Part shown: positions 1-13,275 of the stretch, piece after piece | Position numbering within the stretch: position 1 is the stretch's first letter | How the letters are laid out: each line of letters starts with the position of its first letter | Assembly (NCBI GenBank): GCA_013397115.1 | Contig: VWZW01004385.1 | Span: forward strand, 703,324-767,323 | Length of the DNA: 64,000 bases | Direction: 5' to 3' | Origin: Edolisoma coerulescens | Lineage: Eukaryota > Chordata > Aves > Passeriformes > Campephagidae | Notes under the pieces: model-generated | What the model was told of the DNA's origin: nothing | What the model saw: only the letters and a program-made list of their open reading frames with translations | The model's database searches: none | Program-made: the position numbers and the translations under genes

Positions 1-3000
1 AATTTAAGTTGGCAAGAGCTTTTCAGCAGGGTGGTGAGGCAAATATGCCCGGTGCCAACTTCCCCATACTCCTCAAGTGAGAGGCTAAAACCTGTGGGCC
101 ACCTTCAGTGGTGCTTTGCACCCTTCAGAGTCTACTTATTTCATTGCAATTAGGTTTAAATAGTGTTTAGCATTCCATGATTGCCCTACTTTACAGTCCC
201 TTCATTTTCTTAGCTTAAAAAATAGCGATGTTGCAACACTGTAGTGTTTCTGTTGTGATTGTCATGATGGAAGCAGAGCCAACGCAATTTGCCCATGTTT
301 TACTCACCGCCATCTGGCAGGGATATGGTGACATGCTAATCTTCACAGGACTCTTGTTTTTCAACTATCTGCTGGACAACTAAGGAGATCACCAGGCTGC
401 TGGGATGAGTGCCAGATGGGAGGCAGGTATGTTTATGAGTTTAAGATTCTTATTTTCTTTCAGTGCTTTCACATGCTGTTCATGGAGTGGCAGGAAAAGT
501 GAAAAGGGGGAGGAGGGGATGAGTCAGTGACTAGACTACAACTGCTCAAAATCACTTTGAAGTTCTGTAAAAAGGTGGTTGTTCACAGTCCACCTCTTAT
601 CTGCTGTTTGCTCACTTGGCCTGGAGGTCTGGATGGGCTTTTTGGAAGTCCTTCCCAGTGTTTTGCCCAGTGTTCCCAGTCTGACAGGCAAACACATGGC
701 TGAACACACATACAGTGCTCAATAAAATGGTCACATTTTCCTCTCTTCCTCATCTTTGTAGCTCTAGTGAGCTCTGGGGTGATGAAAGGACAGTCATATG
801 CTGCCTCATCAGTAATTACAGGCAGCTGACATGGTGTTAGCACTGCAGGTGAGTCTTGCAAAGGAAGTAGAATTATGGCAGCTTTGTACCAAGAATGAGA
901 GAAAAGTCTTTGCTCATCTCCCTGGACTTCAGGGCTGCTTAAATGGCAAATATTGCTGTAACAAGGTGGAGACTGGGTTTTCCTGCTGATGAATGCCTAA
1001 GAAACCCAAACGATAATGATAGCATCAAAGCTATCTAGATACTTTGAAGTTTATCTAAAAATCCCAACAAGAAAATCCATCAAGTCCTGAATTGTGAGAG
1101 GACAACCGCAGACAGTGGATGAAGCAGTCAGCAGATCATTGCTCCTCAAGTGATCCAGACAATAAGCCGACTTTGGAACACACTCAGGTCTCAGCTACAT
1201 GCTGCTTCCTAAGCTTCCCTCCTAGATCCCATGTCTCTCGGTCTCTTTAGGGGCCACAGCTCACTGCCACAAGTCTCAGGAGGGAGGAGGGTGCCCAGCA
1301 CCTACCCAATTCACTGGGGCTGGACCCGGAGCCAGTGCCAGCTCCTGTCAGCTTTTCAGAAGAAATCAGCAACTTCAGCAAATTTATTTAACAAATGCCT
1401 TACCCTGACTCACCTCCTTGCAGCGGGGCCAAAAACTAGAGTCTAGTTTGAGCCACTGTGATGACTAACATTCATAATGACTAACAAAGAGTTACAGCTA
1501 AAAACACAAGCTGCTTTAGCTCAAACTAAATAGTCATGGCTCACCAGTTAGGACTAAAAGATTCATGCTCAGCTCAAGTGCAGAGGAGTATCTGTGGCAC
1601 ACTCTCACCAACATGTGACATTAGCAGAGCTACGTGCAATAAATCCTTATTACAGTAGGCTTCTCAGAACAAAGATTTCTGATGAGGGGGCTGGTTTGGA
1701 AGAACCCTGTGTTGCATCAATTAAGCAAAACAAACAACTCCTCACAAATTTCCCCCTAAACAAAAACCAGAGCACAAACAAACAAACAAAATCCCTCACC
1801 TGTCACGCTCAAGTTGGAAATGAGCCAAGGATAAAGCACAGGACATGCGCCTGTACCTTACCTTTCTTTCTTCACCATAGGTAAGGCAATTACTCTGAAA
1901 ATTATCTGCTCCATTATTAATTAAATATCTATAAATTCACACACTCACAGACAGTATCTTTCTCAATAGGTCTTGGCATAAGGGCGCATACAGAATTTTG
2001 GCACTGAGCTGAGAGTGGAATAGGCGGCACAACCTAGACATGCCCAAGCCTTCTTGACACAGGAACAGCTTCTCTTCCCTATGCCAGTGGTTTGCTCAGT
2101 GCCAGCTCCGATGCACACCCCCTTCCAGGAATGGCTCTCATCCATGCTGGCAAACAAAATGATAGAGAAGAAAATATGAAATTACTCTTCAAAATGTAAG
2201 TGGAAGGATGAGCACGGCGCCAAGTGAGAAGTATCCAAATGTGAGATCCCACACTGCTGCGTGTCAGTTGGAAAGATGACACACATGGAGAAAGTCAAGC
2301 AAACAGGTTCGTCCACACAGGGAAGCTAAAGGAGACCATTTGCATTTTGTACAATAAAATGTTTAAATCAGCACTGCACAAATTATAAATAAAAACACTC
2401 ACTATAGTCACCAAGAATGCAAGCACCCTCTATGGAAGCTGGCCAGCAAACCCCTTCATTAAATAGTGTGATCAGAAGGAAATAGGAAAGTGGCTGCAGA
2501 CCTCTGGAGACCAGCAGGTAATGCAAGCCAATTGATTATTCAGTTCTAATGAAGGGATCCAATACTTATTTTGGACTACTCACAGGAGAATAAAGCGAGA
2601 GTTCAGGGTGAAGTACAGTCGACTTTATTTAACAATCTGTGACTGATTATAAGGGAGCAGCAAGTTCCAGATGGGTGGGAGTGCTTACAAAAACCCCTCT
2701 ATTTTCCTACAACTTACAATCAGTGCTTTTAGTTTCCATGTATTGTAATGTTGCCACTTAACACGACGAGCACAAGAGAACAAAGAAACATGAAACTAAC
2801 TTTGCACCAAAATTTGGGGACTGAATAGGACATGCTTTCCCACTCAACAAAGGATGTAGTTCAGGCTTCTAATTTTAGCACCTTATTCAACACAATATCT
2901 GATTTATAATATTCCTTGGTCAAGCCCTCAGCTCTGACCTAAGCCTAAGAAACTTTAATTCTGTTGTGTAAAATATGCAGGCTTTTTGAGACAGAAATCA

Positions 3001-5299
3001 TGCCTTCTTCTATGCTGTAGAAAAATTATCATGCAGACAGTCTTTTAAAATAACATTCACTTTAGCCATTATTTATTTTCAACTATCTGTCTTTAAGAAC
3101 TACTATAATTTAGAAATGAACAATTGTTTTTCTTTTTAAATTAATCTTATTCATGTCCTCATAACCACCTAGATTTATTATTGCTGGTGGGCAAATCACA
3201 TGGAATCATGGAAATCCCAACAGTTTCAACAATAATTAGTCCCTTTTCTGTCATAATTGCAAGTTCAAGAAACTGTTCATTTTTACATTCAGAAAAGGCA
3301 AGATACTTTAACACTGTGATTCCTGTTCCGTGCCTTTGCCCACCCAGTACCTAATCCCCACTGTCTTGGCACAGCAGTGGAAAAGCAGCAGGATCATGAG
3401 TAATGGTAAAAGCCTGGGACTTAGCAGCCTTAATTGATTCATATTCTGTGAAAAGCAAAAGAAAAGGTCTATGTTTGTCTCCTCTCAGAGCTCCAAAGTA
3501 AACCCTGCTAGACAGAGTAGGTGCATTAGACTCACCGTGTGCCTGTGGCTCAGCAGAGCTATGTAAGATAACACAGTCCAACTTCCACCCACAAGGATTT
3601 CCCTAGGCAGCAGCTGGAAAAGGGTTAATGCCCGATGTTTCCATTAAACCTGACCTACCTGGCTGTTTTGCAGCAGCCTGATAGAATCCTTGTGTTGCAC
3701 TTTTTCACAGGGACAAATGGAGTCACTCCATAAAGAGTAACGCTCTAACAAAAGGTCAATTAATTTTAAATGGACGCACACAGCATTACTTCTACTTCAA
3801 CTTAAAACAAACAAAGCAGGGCAAGCAGCCTGCTCTGTGTTGCTACTTGCCAAGAATTAAAAGCTCCCCATTCAGGACCTAATGGATGCAGAATGTATCT
3901 GGAGGCACCCATGTGTACTTTGAACAGAAATCAATACTATCATCACCTCACAACTCCAGACAGGACAATATTCAGCCCCCCTGAGCTCTCCAATCCAAAA
4001 CATCTATCATCTCATCTCCAAACTTTCAAGGACGAGTTGCAGTCTCCTTTGCTGGGAATTTATGGTTAGGTAAGAACAGCAGCAACAATAAAAAGCCCAC
4101 AAAAAATTTCTAAAGAAAGTCATTCTTTTACCTACTCATTTTTAAAACTCAACTCTGAATTCATTTTCAACACAAAAAGATTGAGGATGAGTGTCTAAGA
4201 GGAGTGATTATATGATTTGCATTACTTTGGTCAACTGTTTTAACATACTAAAGGCCAAAACAGACCACATTCATTGGTCAGGAGCTGATGATACGACACA
4301 AATCCACAAGGAACAGAACTCACCCTGCAAAAATCAGCTTTATGAATAACATTAGTTGACCCTAACTCAAATATGGAAAATGAACTCACTCCTAGGAGGT
4401 GTTTCACCAGATCACGTCTGTAGTAGCACTGTTGGGAAGATATAATGAAAAGATCCCAATGGTGAACAGCACATCGTCCAATATTCCAGCATATATTTCC
4501 TACAGGCTTTACTACGAGAGTTTAATACTTGTATTAGTATCAGAAATACTTTTTATAGAGCTCAAATGCAATTTGCTCAGAAGCTGAAATTTTCACAGGC
4601 TCCATGTTTCTTAGTTTGGGATGTTCAGGAACTGTCTGCTTTGGTTTTCTTCTTGATTGAAAAAACAGCCTTCACTAAATCAAACTTCTCTACAGGAAAA
4701 TTCTGATTGTGCCAAAATACTCTAAATAAATTTAATATTCTGGGGCAAGATCAATGCAATGCAAGTCATTTCAGTGTATTTAAGATACCTGCAAGCAACT
4801 GAAGCAATTCTGCAGTAGTTAGAATAAAACTTATGAAGGGCAGAGTATGGGTCAAAAAGAGCAAAAGAGTACCTGGCTTCAAAGAAATTGAAATTCCGGG
4901 AATTACAAACTTCACTCTACTTTCCGTTTCCAGAAAATCAGGAAAAAACAAGCAAACTTTTTGTAAGCATGTTAGTGGTTACAAGGACAAAAATAATACA
5001 CACATCAGTGTTGATTTGTCAAGAAAATATCTTGCTAAATGAATCCCTTTCTCCTACTTATAATTCTTTCAGAGCACCAGGAGTAGCAGTTGCCATACTG
5101 GGTTTGTGGTTCACTTTTTGAAACTCTCTGACACTACCTTCACACAAGTAAACTATAAAATCTTCAAGAGAGAGGATCTTGCTGGAACTATCACAAGAAA
5201 GACATGAAAACAATACACAATTACAAGGAAAACAACAAAAACATTATTAATGGCTCATTGCTTAAATGGAAGAATGCATTCCACAATAGAGCAGCATTC
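1..5299. other. Unique non-coding DNA, no gene seen
   Basis: AT-rich single-copy-looking sequence with frequent stops in all frames. The open frames present are under 100 codons, mostly lack an ATG near their 5' end and resemble no family I know. No retrotransposon tail, long tandem repeat or RNA gene is visible. TAATTA-type homeodomain cores occur near 1915-1925, but that is unremarkable at this base composition. Most likely intergenic or intronic. Confidence 0.7.
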
Positions 5300-5785
5300 C
5301 ACAAGAATCTGTGCTAAATCAGACACTACTCAATATTTTTACTTACAACTTATATGATGCAATAAAGAGTGTTCCTATGAAATCCACAGATAGCATCAAA
5401 CTGGGAGAGACAGCAAGTAGGAAGGCAGAAGCAGAATTCTAAATAATCTTGAAAATTGGAGGAACAGCCTTAAAAGGATGCAATGGGGACAAGAAGAGGA
5501 AACTATAATTAAGGAGAACATTTAACTGCATAAATGCAGGATTGGGAGCAACTGATTAGGGAGCACTTCTTTGGGAAAGGATCTGGGTGTTACAGTCAAT
5601 TGCAAATCAACAACATGATGATATTGTGGAAAAGTCCCAGCACCACACCAGGATATCTAAAATAAGATGATTCATGAAGGTACATGAAAAAAATCTCTCA
5701 CTCTATTTCATCACGGGTAAGATCTCTGTAGGGAACAATTTTGGGGCACTTGTCTTGAAAAGAGACATGAACTACCTGTAGATAG
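5300..5785 (+). mobile_element. CR1 LINE fragment, reverse transcriptase region (old)
   Basis: This is a decayed piece of a CR1 non-LTR retrotransposon in plus orientation. From about 5330 it follows, with many substitutions and indels, the CR1 ORF2 stretch that reads LFNIFINDL, then FADDTKLG in intact copies. Here the phrase around 5380-5405 (ATAGCATCAAACTGGGAG) decodes to roughly STDSIKLG, so the catalytic Asp pair is lost. Further on, 5580-5620 matches the CR1 phrase for 'LGVTVN', and 5725-5765 (AATTTTGGGGCACTTGTCTT) matches the segment after the 'RPHLEYC' block. No open frame survives and both ends are truncated. The assignment rests on remembered CR1 consensus text, not on a database search. 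Its high divergence suggests an insertion much older than the copy at 7880. Confidence 0.75.
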
Positions 5786-7879
5786 TTTCTAATTTCCACT
5801 TGAAATTTAATCATCACTGTATGTATGAACATCTTTTTTCTTATCCCTTATCTTAAAATATTCTTCTCTTTCTTGGTGTATTAATGCCAAATAAATCATG
5901 TAATACCTTTAAACACACAAAAATGGAGCTGTACAAAACATTCTATGTGAATTGTACAATGGCTTCCTTCCCTCTTTTGCTGGGAATACCAAACCTGATA
6001 CATCCTGCACCCAATTTGCCTTTTTCATATTTTCACACTTAATATAAAATAATCCTGTGATCACCTAAATGTCCTGGTCTTTCCCTCTCACTTTGAGGAA
6101 GGGAGGATATGACAAGGTATAGCAAACATCATTAGTCCTTAACCAAATGACCTTGTTGTTTATGCTGCAAAGTTTTATCTGACTATAAATCCCCTTCAAA
6201 GTCATCTATTTTGGCATTGTGGCATTGTGACCCCCCCCTTAAGATGACAGTGCCACTCAAATTTTATGGTTGGTTGCTGTTTAAAACACAATTGTAAGAA
6301 CAATTAATGTTCTTTCTTTATCGGTCTTCTTTCCCCCTTTTATTTAGCTATATGAATGATGAAAATCTCACAGTGTAAATCACAATTTTTTTCCTGTGTG
6401 TTTGTTTTGTCGTTTTGCCTTTTTAAGCAGAAGTCAACCAGATGAGGTTCTGATTCAATAATTCCATAACTGTCATGACCCAAGCATCTATCTGTTGAAA
6501 GGCTGTTAGATTGTTTATTCTTTTTAACCCTTGTGATAAGTTTAGATTGATTGAACATTTTCAAAGCTGACACTGCAAGGGATTAAAAAAAAAAAAAGCT
6601 GAAAATTGCAGTTCCCAACCAGGCAATAGGCTTTGCCAAAGCTCAGCTGTATATGAGAATTCAGTTTTAAAACATATTATTTTCTCTCTAAATAACATGC
6701 AAGATACTATTCATGATCTACTATGCCAGTACTTTTCATAGTGCTATAAAACATACTCTTTCCTACATAATGGACTCCTCAAATATATATTGGAACTGAC
6801 AGAACGGTTCTAGGTTTGATGATAAAATTATAATGTGAAATTTTATGGCCTGTTGTAAAGAGCAGATCAGGCAGGGAGAATATACAGCCCAGGTGATGGC
6901 TCTTTCTGGCTCTGTACTGATCTCTTCAGCTCCTCATATTCGCTGACTAAAACAAGGACAAATGAGTTATCCCAAACAGATGAAGCAAACAATATCTGAA
7001 ACAGTATTACAATTTTTAAAAATGTTCTGAATGTTTGTCTACTTTAAAATGAATGAGATATATTGCTATTGACATTACCATTAGTATAAAATAATGTGTG
7101 TGTGTGTGTGAAGGGATAGGATAAGGAAGGCTGGGGCTGACTTGAGTATTAGAGATGCTTTTTTTTTTTCCACAGTCTTGTGATTCTTGCTCTGCCACGG
7201 TTTTCTGAAACAAGGATTTCAGATCTGGCTGCTGCAAAAGCCCAATGAGTAGTTTCTCATCACAAGTTTCCTAAGGAGTCTCAGCAGACAGATGGAAACG
7301 ATACACATGCGCAAGAGCCACTCCAGCACAATAGAGCCACTGTATCAGGAATGTGGGAAATCCAGCATCCCTCCATCCCCGAGCAGCTTTAATGCACTGG
7401 CCTGTAGCAGCTCCAAAGAAGTGTTTGTGGTCTACTGAGTCAATCATCTGTACATTAAAAAATCATAGCTGGCACTACTATCTCTTTGGCACAACACTTA
7501 AAAAGTATCAGTTAAAAAGGAGAAATAAAAGGACCACACCAAAGCCACACAAAAGTCAGAGTAATTTAGTTACTCGTGACCAGCAAAGCACAGAAAAACT
7601 CTTAGCTTGACTCCAGCCTGAGTGAAGACAGGGCTTATGTATTTTGCTGAGTCAGGATCTTAGCACTGAACATTACCTAAAATTGCTGTGCTGCTGAGCA
7701 CACTGGGTACATCCTTAATCTAAAACTGGTATCACGTCTTACATCCCACTCTTGGCAATAATGGGGTAATCTCATCCCCACATAGCAAGCAAGAGGCATG
7801 TGCACATATTCCAATGGCACAGAGCTTTTTCAGAGAGAACCCGGTGTAAGTTGCTCTTACAGCCCCTTAAAAGCAGTTG
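5786..7879. other. Unique non-coding DNA between two CR1 copies
   Basis: No exon-like frame. It holds a run of eight C at about 6231-6238, an A13 tract near 6585 and a TG microsatellite at 7094 (listed separately). The sequence is AT-rich and stops are frequent in every frame. Confidence 0.65.
7094..7110. repeat. (TG)n microsatellite, short
   Basis: About eight TG units in a row, uninterrupted, next to AT-rich sequence. It is short enough that length polymorphism is likely to be modest. Confidence 0.9.
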
Positions 7880-8210
7880 TTTCTCATATTTGTATAAACA
7901 CGAGGAGCAGCTGAGATCACTTGGTTTGTTTGGCCTGGAGGAGACTGAGGGGACTCCTCACAGCAGATCTGCAGCTTCCTTAGGAGGGGAAGCAGAGGGG
8001 CAGGTGCTGATCTCTTCACTCTTGTGATGAGCGACAGGAGTCTGGAAATGGCATGAAGCTGATTTGGGGGAGGCTTAGGTTGGATTGCAGAAGCAAGTTT
8101 TTCACCCAGAGGGTGGCTGGGTGCTGGAACAGGCTCCCGAGGGGAGTGGTCACAGCACCAAACCTGACAGAGTTCAAGAAGTGTTTGGACAATGCTATCA
8201 GCACTCTCAT
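7880..8210 (+). mobile_element. CR1 LINE, 3' part of ORF2 and 3' UTR (younger copy)
   Basis: A well-preserved CR1 segment in plus orientation. It contains the hallmark phrases of the CR1 3' region in order: GAGCAGCTGAGATCAC with a FGLEETEG-like frame at about 7908-7960, the AGGCTTAGGTTGG phrase near 8080, TTTTTCACCCAGAGGGTGG at 8098-8116, GCTGGAACAGGCTCCCGAGG at 8122-8141, and the GTTCAAGAAGTGTTTGGACA phrase near 8171-8190. The copy stops at about 8206, before the usual target-like sequence and ATTCTRTGATTCT tail, so it is truncated at its 3' end, unlike normal CR1 copies, which are 5'-truncated. The open frame that covers this stretch (8053 onward, running to 8430) is a read-through of repeat sequence and not a gene. 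Confidence 0.9.
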
Positions 8211-10320
8211 TCTCCCTAGAGCAACCAGGGGGGACCTGGAAGCAGAGATTCCCTACCCAAGCACAAACACTGCACAGTTACTGACAACTGCATACACAGC
8301 AACCTTTTCCCATCACGTTAAAAGTGTTAAAAACACATGCACATCAGTTATATTTGAGGATGAAAAATTTCTCCTGGGGCTGGTAGGGAGATTTTTTTTT
8401 TCCTGCTCACAAGTGTTGCCACGGGATTGAAGGAATGAGCAGGGAGGGGCTTACTGTTTGCAGCCTTAAACACCACGTGTCTGAGAATAAAGGAGAGAAG
8501 ATCTATGCTAGAGTATAGGAAGATTTGTTCTTCCCATTCATTTGAGAAAAGGACATTGTGGGGAAACATCCCCCCCCCCCAAAAAAAAAAAAAAGAGAGA
8601 AAAGAAAAAAGAAGAAAGGGCTGATTTGGATGTCAGAGCAGAGAGGGTGCAGACCTCAAAAATACTTTATACTGGTTGTCAGCTTTCCTTATATACAATG
8701 GCAAGAGTAATTATAAAAACAAATAATCAGACATTAAAGTTGGCTTAATCTTTGCTTAAGTACTGTAGACATATAACTCTGAAAGCATGTACAATGTGAT
8801 TATAAATAAAAGCTCTGGTCTGTCATTACATTGAGCTATTTCAGAGTTTTTAAAGATGGCAACTCGGGAATTAATAGTCTTGATGCTGTTGCAGCAACAT
8901 CAGCCACCAAACCTCAAGCAGAGTCAGTGTTATATTTCAAGATTTTATGCCCACCTACTAAGACTGATTACCTCCTCTTAGTCCCTGAATGGAGAGGGAA
9001 CTTCAGGACATGTTCAGTGTACCTGTATCTAGGAATGTACTTAAATGTGTACTCACACAAATGGGTATTTCTCTCAACAGCGGTCTCCGTTTCCTGGAGC
9101 TGATGCTCCTGTAGCCTACTGCAAACTGGGTTCCCAGTATAAGTCTGGATGATGTGACTGGTGGTATATGAATAATAAAGTTTAAAAAAATTGTCACCTG
9201 GCAAGTTTTTTGATTACGTACTTATAGACACAGAGAAGTGCAGTAACAGACACTTCACATTTTTGCATAATTGAATGAAAAAAAAATACTAATTTGGAAA
9301 CTATGGTTCCTTGGTTTTAAATAAAAGAGAGAACTCTACACAAAATCATCTGTGTGCTTTTGCATTGTACACACAAAATGCATAGAATCAGCAAAACTCA
9401 TATAGCCAAGACTTCCTTAGAAAACATTAAGGTCCTTATCTCACTTGACACATCAAGTCATTACTACTAACCTCTTTCCCCACTGAAAAACTCCAATAGC
9501 TTTGAAAAGGATGATTGCTATAAGGGAAAAACAAAGTGCTCAGAGAAAGAAATCCTCCTTGGGAAAATGAGAGCGTTCTGTCCTTGCTGGTGATGCATAC
9601 AGACCAGAGTCTTATTCCTGCACCTTTGCACCAGGGAGGACTCAGACAACAATCTCTAGACAAGCTGCATGCATGCCCTCTTTGCCAGGGCTGAAGCCTC
9701 AACAACCACACATCATGAGGAAAAGTTTATTTGGAGACAATGCTGCAGATCAATGTGTAGTTGGGGAAAAGCTGCTGGCTTGGGTAGTAAGATTAGAGAG
9801 GAGCTGCAGAGGATCCTGATGCAGTAAAGATGGATTGTGCTCCATATGTGGCATCGAGGTTATTAAAACCCTCTTTATCAGCTGGTGCAAACACACAGCC
9901 ACATAGAATTGTTTACAGCTCTGTCAAAGATACCTGAGGCTTAGGATCCTGCAAAACATGGAGCAAGAAAGGGTCTTTATTGACTGAACAAGTGGCGACC
10001 TGTTACCGAATGTGTTTGTTAGCACTTCCAACATGATCGTGTGTCCTGAGCCATGATATGAAATAAAGGGCCTTTTCTGCTGAAGAAAACTCTCCTCTGT
10101 CCCAGAATTTGTAATAACACTTTTTTCCATAGTCAGGATTCATTTCATCTGGCTGTTTTTTTCCCTAACCTTTTTGGCTCGCTTAGTTGCAAGGCTACAT
10201 TCAGGGTACTTCTGGCTCCTAAAGGGGATCAAGTTTTCCTTTATAGTTTGAAAGAGGAATCAAAAAAAGCTGATTATTTTTTGCAATTTTTAATTACTTC
10301 AGTAGATAGTCCCCATCTTT
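8211..10320. other. Unique non-coding DNA with one C/A homopolymer block
   Basis: After the CR1 break the sequence returns to AT-rich, stop-dense DNA. The homopolymer block at 8570-8620 is listed separately. A CACGTG box lies near 8475. Short frames at 8831-9103 (plus) and 9436-9711 (minus) show no recognisable motif. Confidence 0.65.
8570..8620. repeat. C11-A14 homopolymer and purine-rich tract
   Basis: Eleven C are followed directly by fourteen A and then a GA-rich stretch to about 8620. Such a junction of two homopolymers is prone to polymerase slippage and to assembly error. No element tail is recognisable beside it. Confidence 0.9.
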
Positions 10321-10610
10321 GCTCTGTTGACTCAGTCTAGGGCTTTTTGGTTTATCGGGCCACGATACTGTCAAAGTACAAATTACTGTACGTGCTATTT
10401 GCTGACATTACAAGCTGAGATCTGGCACTGAAAGCAACTTCACTGAGCTGAGATAGTGGCATGTGCTTTGTGACAGATTAGTGCACCAGCAAAAGGAAAA
10501 GCTCTTATTTAAGGAATGCAGAAGGCTTTTGTCCATCACGTCACGTGCTAATTCAGTGACCTGAAACTCTTGATGATTCCTCAGCAGCTAGGAGAATTGC
10601 ATCCTCATGT
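10321..10610. promoter_or_regulatory. Candidate conserved regulatory block (AP-1/MARE-like, CACGTG)
   Basis: A repeat-free stretch with more CpG than its surroundings (TTTATCGGGCCACGATAC, GTACGTGC, CATCACGTCACGTGC). It carries TGACTCA at 10328-10334 in a TGTTGACTCAGTC context (AP-1 or Maf half-palindrome), a CRE-like TCACGTCA that overlaps a perfect CACGTG at 10542-10547, and TAAT cores. Dense motifs plus retained CpG are typical of vertebrate distal enhancers, but conservation cannot be tested here and motif hits alone are weak evidence. Confidence 0.3.
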
Positions 10611-11233
10611 TTTTACAGTGCAAACTTTTTTCTTTTCAATCCCCTTAACCCTTTTTTCCTACCTCAGTGCTTTGCACCATGAAAAGCAGAGAAGGAAAAG
10701 TTAACGTGCTTTAGCAGTCTCCACAGACTACTTAAACAAACACTGTGATTGCAATTTAGACAATCTGGAGTCCATTCAATATTAAATCCCCATCCCAGGC
10801 TACAACTACCAAACAAATAAAGGATTCATGGAGTACTTTACACTGTCATTTACTCCTGCAACCATTGTCACTTGACAATCCCGAGGAGGAGCCCGCAAAG
10901 TCTGATACTGCACCAGCTACATCTGTCAACAAGAAGACAGAGAGCTCTGCTAAGCAAACAGGCTTGATCCTGCTTTACACAGTCTCCCTTTGTCTTGCCC
11001 CAGCTGAGCCCCCTCTAATCTTCTCAGGCTATCTTCAGCAGCACAAGCAAGAACTTCTCCTGGAACTGGGCAGACAAAAGATGCCTTTTTTCACCCCTCT
11101 GGACTGTTTAAATGTTTATGCCACTCCAGCTCTGTCCCTGCACCTTTATCCCACGTCCCCACCCACAGCACAACTGGAATGAACACTTACTATTTATGAC
11201 TGCAAATTCTACAAGTGTTATATCAGCACACCC

Positions 11234-11245
11234 GTGTGTGTGTGT
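11234..11245. repeat. (GT)6 run
   Basis: Six perfect GT units followed by TTTGTG. Confidence 0.8.
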
Positions 11246-13237
11246 TTGTGGGGACTCCAAATTAAATGCACTGCACATTTTACTCTCCCTCAGCTGCAAA
11301 TTATTTCAGTTACTTATTCGGAAGTGGCACCCAGATCAAACTCCCGTTATGCTACTTGAAGTCAGGATGAGCTGCTTTGGCTAGAGAGCACTCATTTTTC
11401 TCCTTTAGAAATCACCTGGTATTATAAATATTTACCACCTCCAAAAATTGAATCCACTTGGAAACATTAAGGTAAAAATTATCAAGGTTTATTACTCCAG
11501 AAGTCCAGGCTGGCAAGTACTAGCACTGGAAATCTTGCACTGAATTAACTTTTTTTTCATAGCTATGCATCTTAAATAAATAGTACATAAGCAATATCAC
11601 CAGGTAAACCCACAGGACACACTTCATCTCAAGAAACATGAATGAAAGCAAGGTTTCCAGCTGTTTCAGCATCAGGAACTGCCATATTTATTCTGGAAGG
11701 AGCAAACAACAGATGTAGTTGGATAGCAAGAGTTCATCTGGTTTTCAATCACACTCAAAATAAAACTCAATTTGCCATTATCATGTCAAAAGCACTTGAT
11801 AAATGTCAGGAATCTGGGGGAAATCCTAATGTGTAAACCTCAAATTCCAATTGCTTAGCCAGGTTAGAAGGGGCCTCACAGGACAAAATCCTTTATCAAC
11901 ATCTGTTAAAGCAACTATTAGCAACAAGTGGTTTCCCTGACTTGTGAAATTCACATGAACTGTATTTATGATTTTTTCCTCCTTCACTCAGTGATGAAAC
12001 CCCTCAATCCACCGCCTTGGACTGCTCCTGCCAGGGATGTGCCCCTGCCCAACGATGGGTGGGATGGGTCCCAGAGCCTGGAGCTGCCTCGGCAGTGTTT
12101 TGTGCTGATTGCTTTTTAAAAACCAGAGAGGAATATTTTAGAAAATAAAATGAGCATTAATACAACCCCACCTTCCCACTGTGCCACATCCAGCTGCAAC
12201 TCCACCTGCGCCAGGGAACAAGCAGTGCCCAGTGCCAGCTCCAGGGCTCAGAGGGCAGCACTTCCTCAGCCCAGCCCACACAGTAAATTCATGGAGCTAC
12301 TTTTAAACCAGAGCCTTCAGCTTATTTTTTTGCCATATGCTTTGATAGTTTCCTTTGAAAATGCAATGGAGGAGAATCAGAAGGGATGCGCAACCCAAAG
12401 TCGCAGTTGGATGACTTATTATCCATCTACACCTCACACCTTGGAAAACTGATGTTTTCTCCCCACATACATCATCAGCAATCAGACTGGTGCAGTTTAT
12501 TGGACCTGACAAACCTAGGGAAGAGGGAAAAAAGGGAAAATAAGGAAAGAATTGCTCGGTGAAATCTGATGTAAATGCACCTATGTCAGGAGTGAATCGA
12601 GCTGGTTAAATATCTATTTAAAAATCTGAATATCTCTTTCAATATCTCATTCATCCCTCCACGAAAAGGGAAGAAAGAAATTCTGTTATCTCAATAGTAT
12701 TTGCTGTCAGCAGCTTTATTCTCTACTAGTAGGAGCCACACAGCTCTCCACTCCCTCACTATGAAGTATAGTCCTAACTTTTTATCCAGTTCTGTTTAGC
12801 TGAGTTTTGATTACTGTGTCTCTGCTGTTGGCTGCTACATTTTTTTTCTCCTCCTGCTTGTGAATGTATATCGCTCCAAACAAATGGATTTTATCCTTGA
12901 TTGTACCAGGCATTATTTCCTAACAAGTAAATCATTCAGAATCAAAATTTACCTCCCTTCCCCTTGTGTTGGCACTCTCACTTTGTAATTCTGTAAGCTG
13001 CAGTACATCAGAAATAACAAATTTTTCAGGCCAAGGTTATAACTCATATTATATGCTAAGGCCACAAATTCCACATCCATTCTATGATTTTTGCCTCCCG
13101 TGCACTTTGGTGTCCTGTCCCTCATCTGAGGTATTTGTCACACATTTTTAAAGGGCCATGTCATGCATGTGAGTCTTGGCAGGTTATGAGTTACAACCAG
13201 CAGCCTGTGTGACCCTTGCACTTCTACCCCCCATCCA

Positions 13238-13275
13238 ATTTCTTTTCTTCTTCTCTCTTCTTTTCTTCTTGCTCT
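13238..13275. repeat. Pyrimidine-rich (CTT)-type low-complexity tract
   Basis: Nearly pure C/T for about 38 bases, built on CTT and TCT words. Simple sequence with no gene nearby to make it a splice-site polypyrimidine tract. Confidence 0.75.

Noticed and set aside
3195..3225. CR1 tail at GGAATCATGGAAATCCC
   Set aside because: Resembles a minus-strand tail start, but the expected GGTTGGAAGGGACC does not follow.
8053..8430. 125-codon plus frame
   Set aside because: Its first half is CR1 3' sequence and its second half unique DNA; a read-through of a repeat.
9360..9400. CR1 tail at TGCATAGAATCAGC
   Set aside because: Only eight or nine bases match the tail and no CR1 lead-in follows on either strand.
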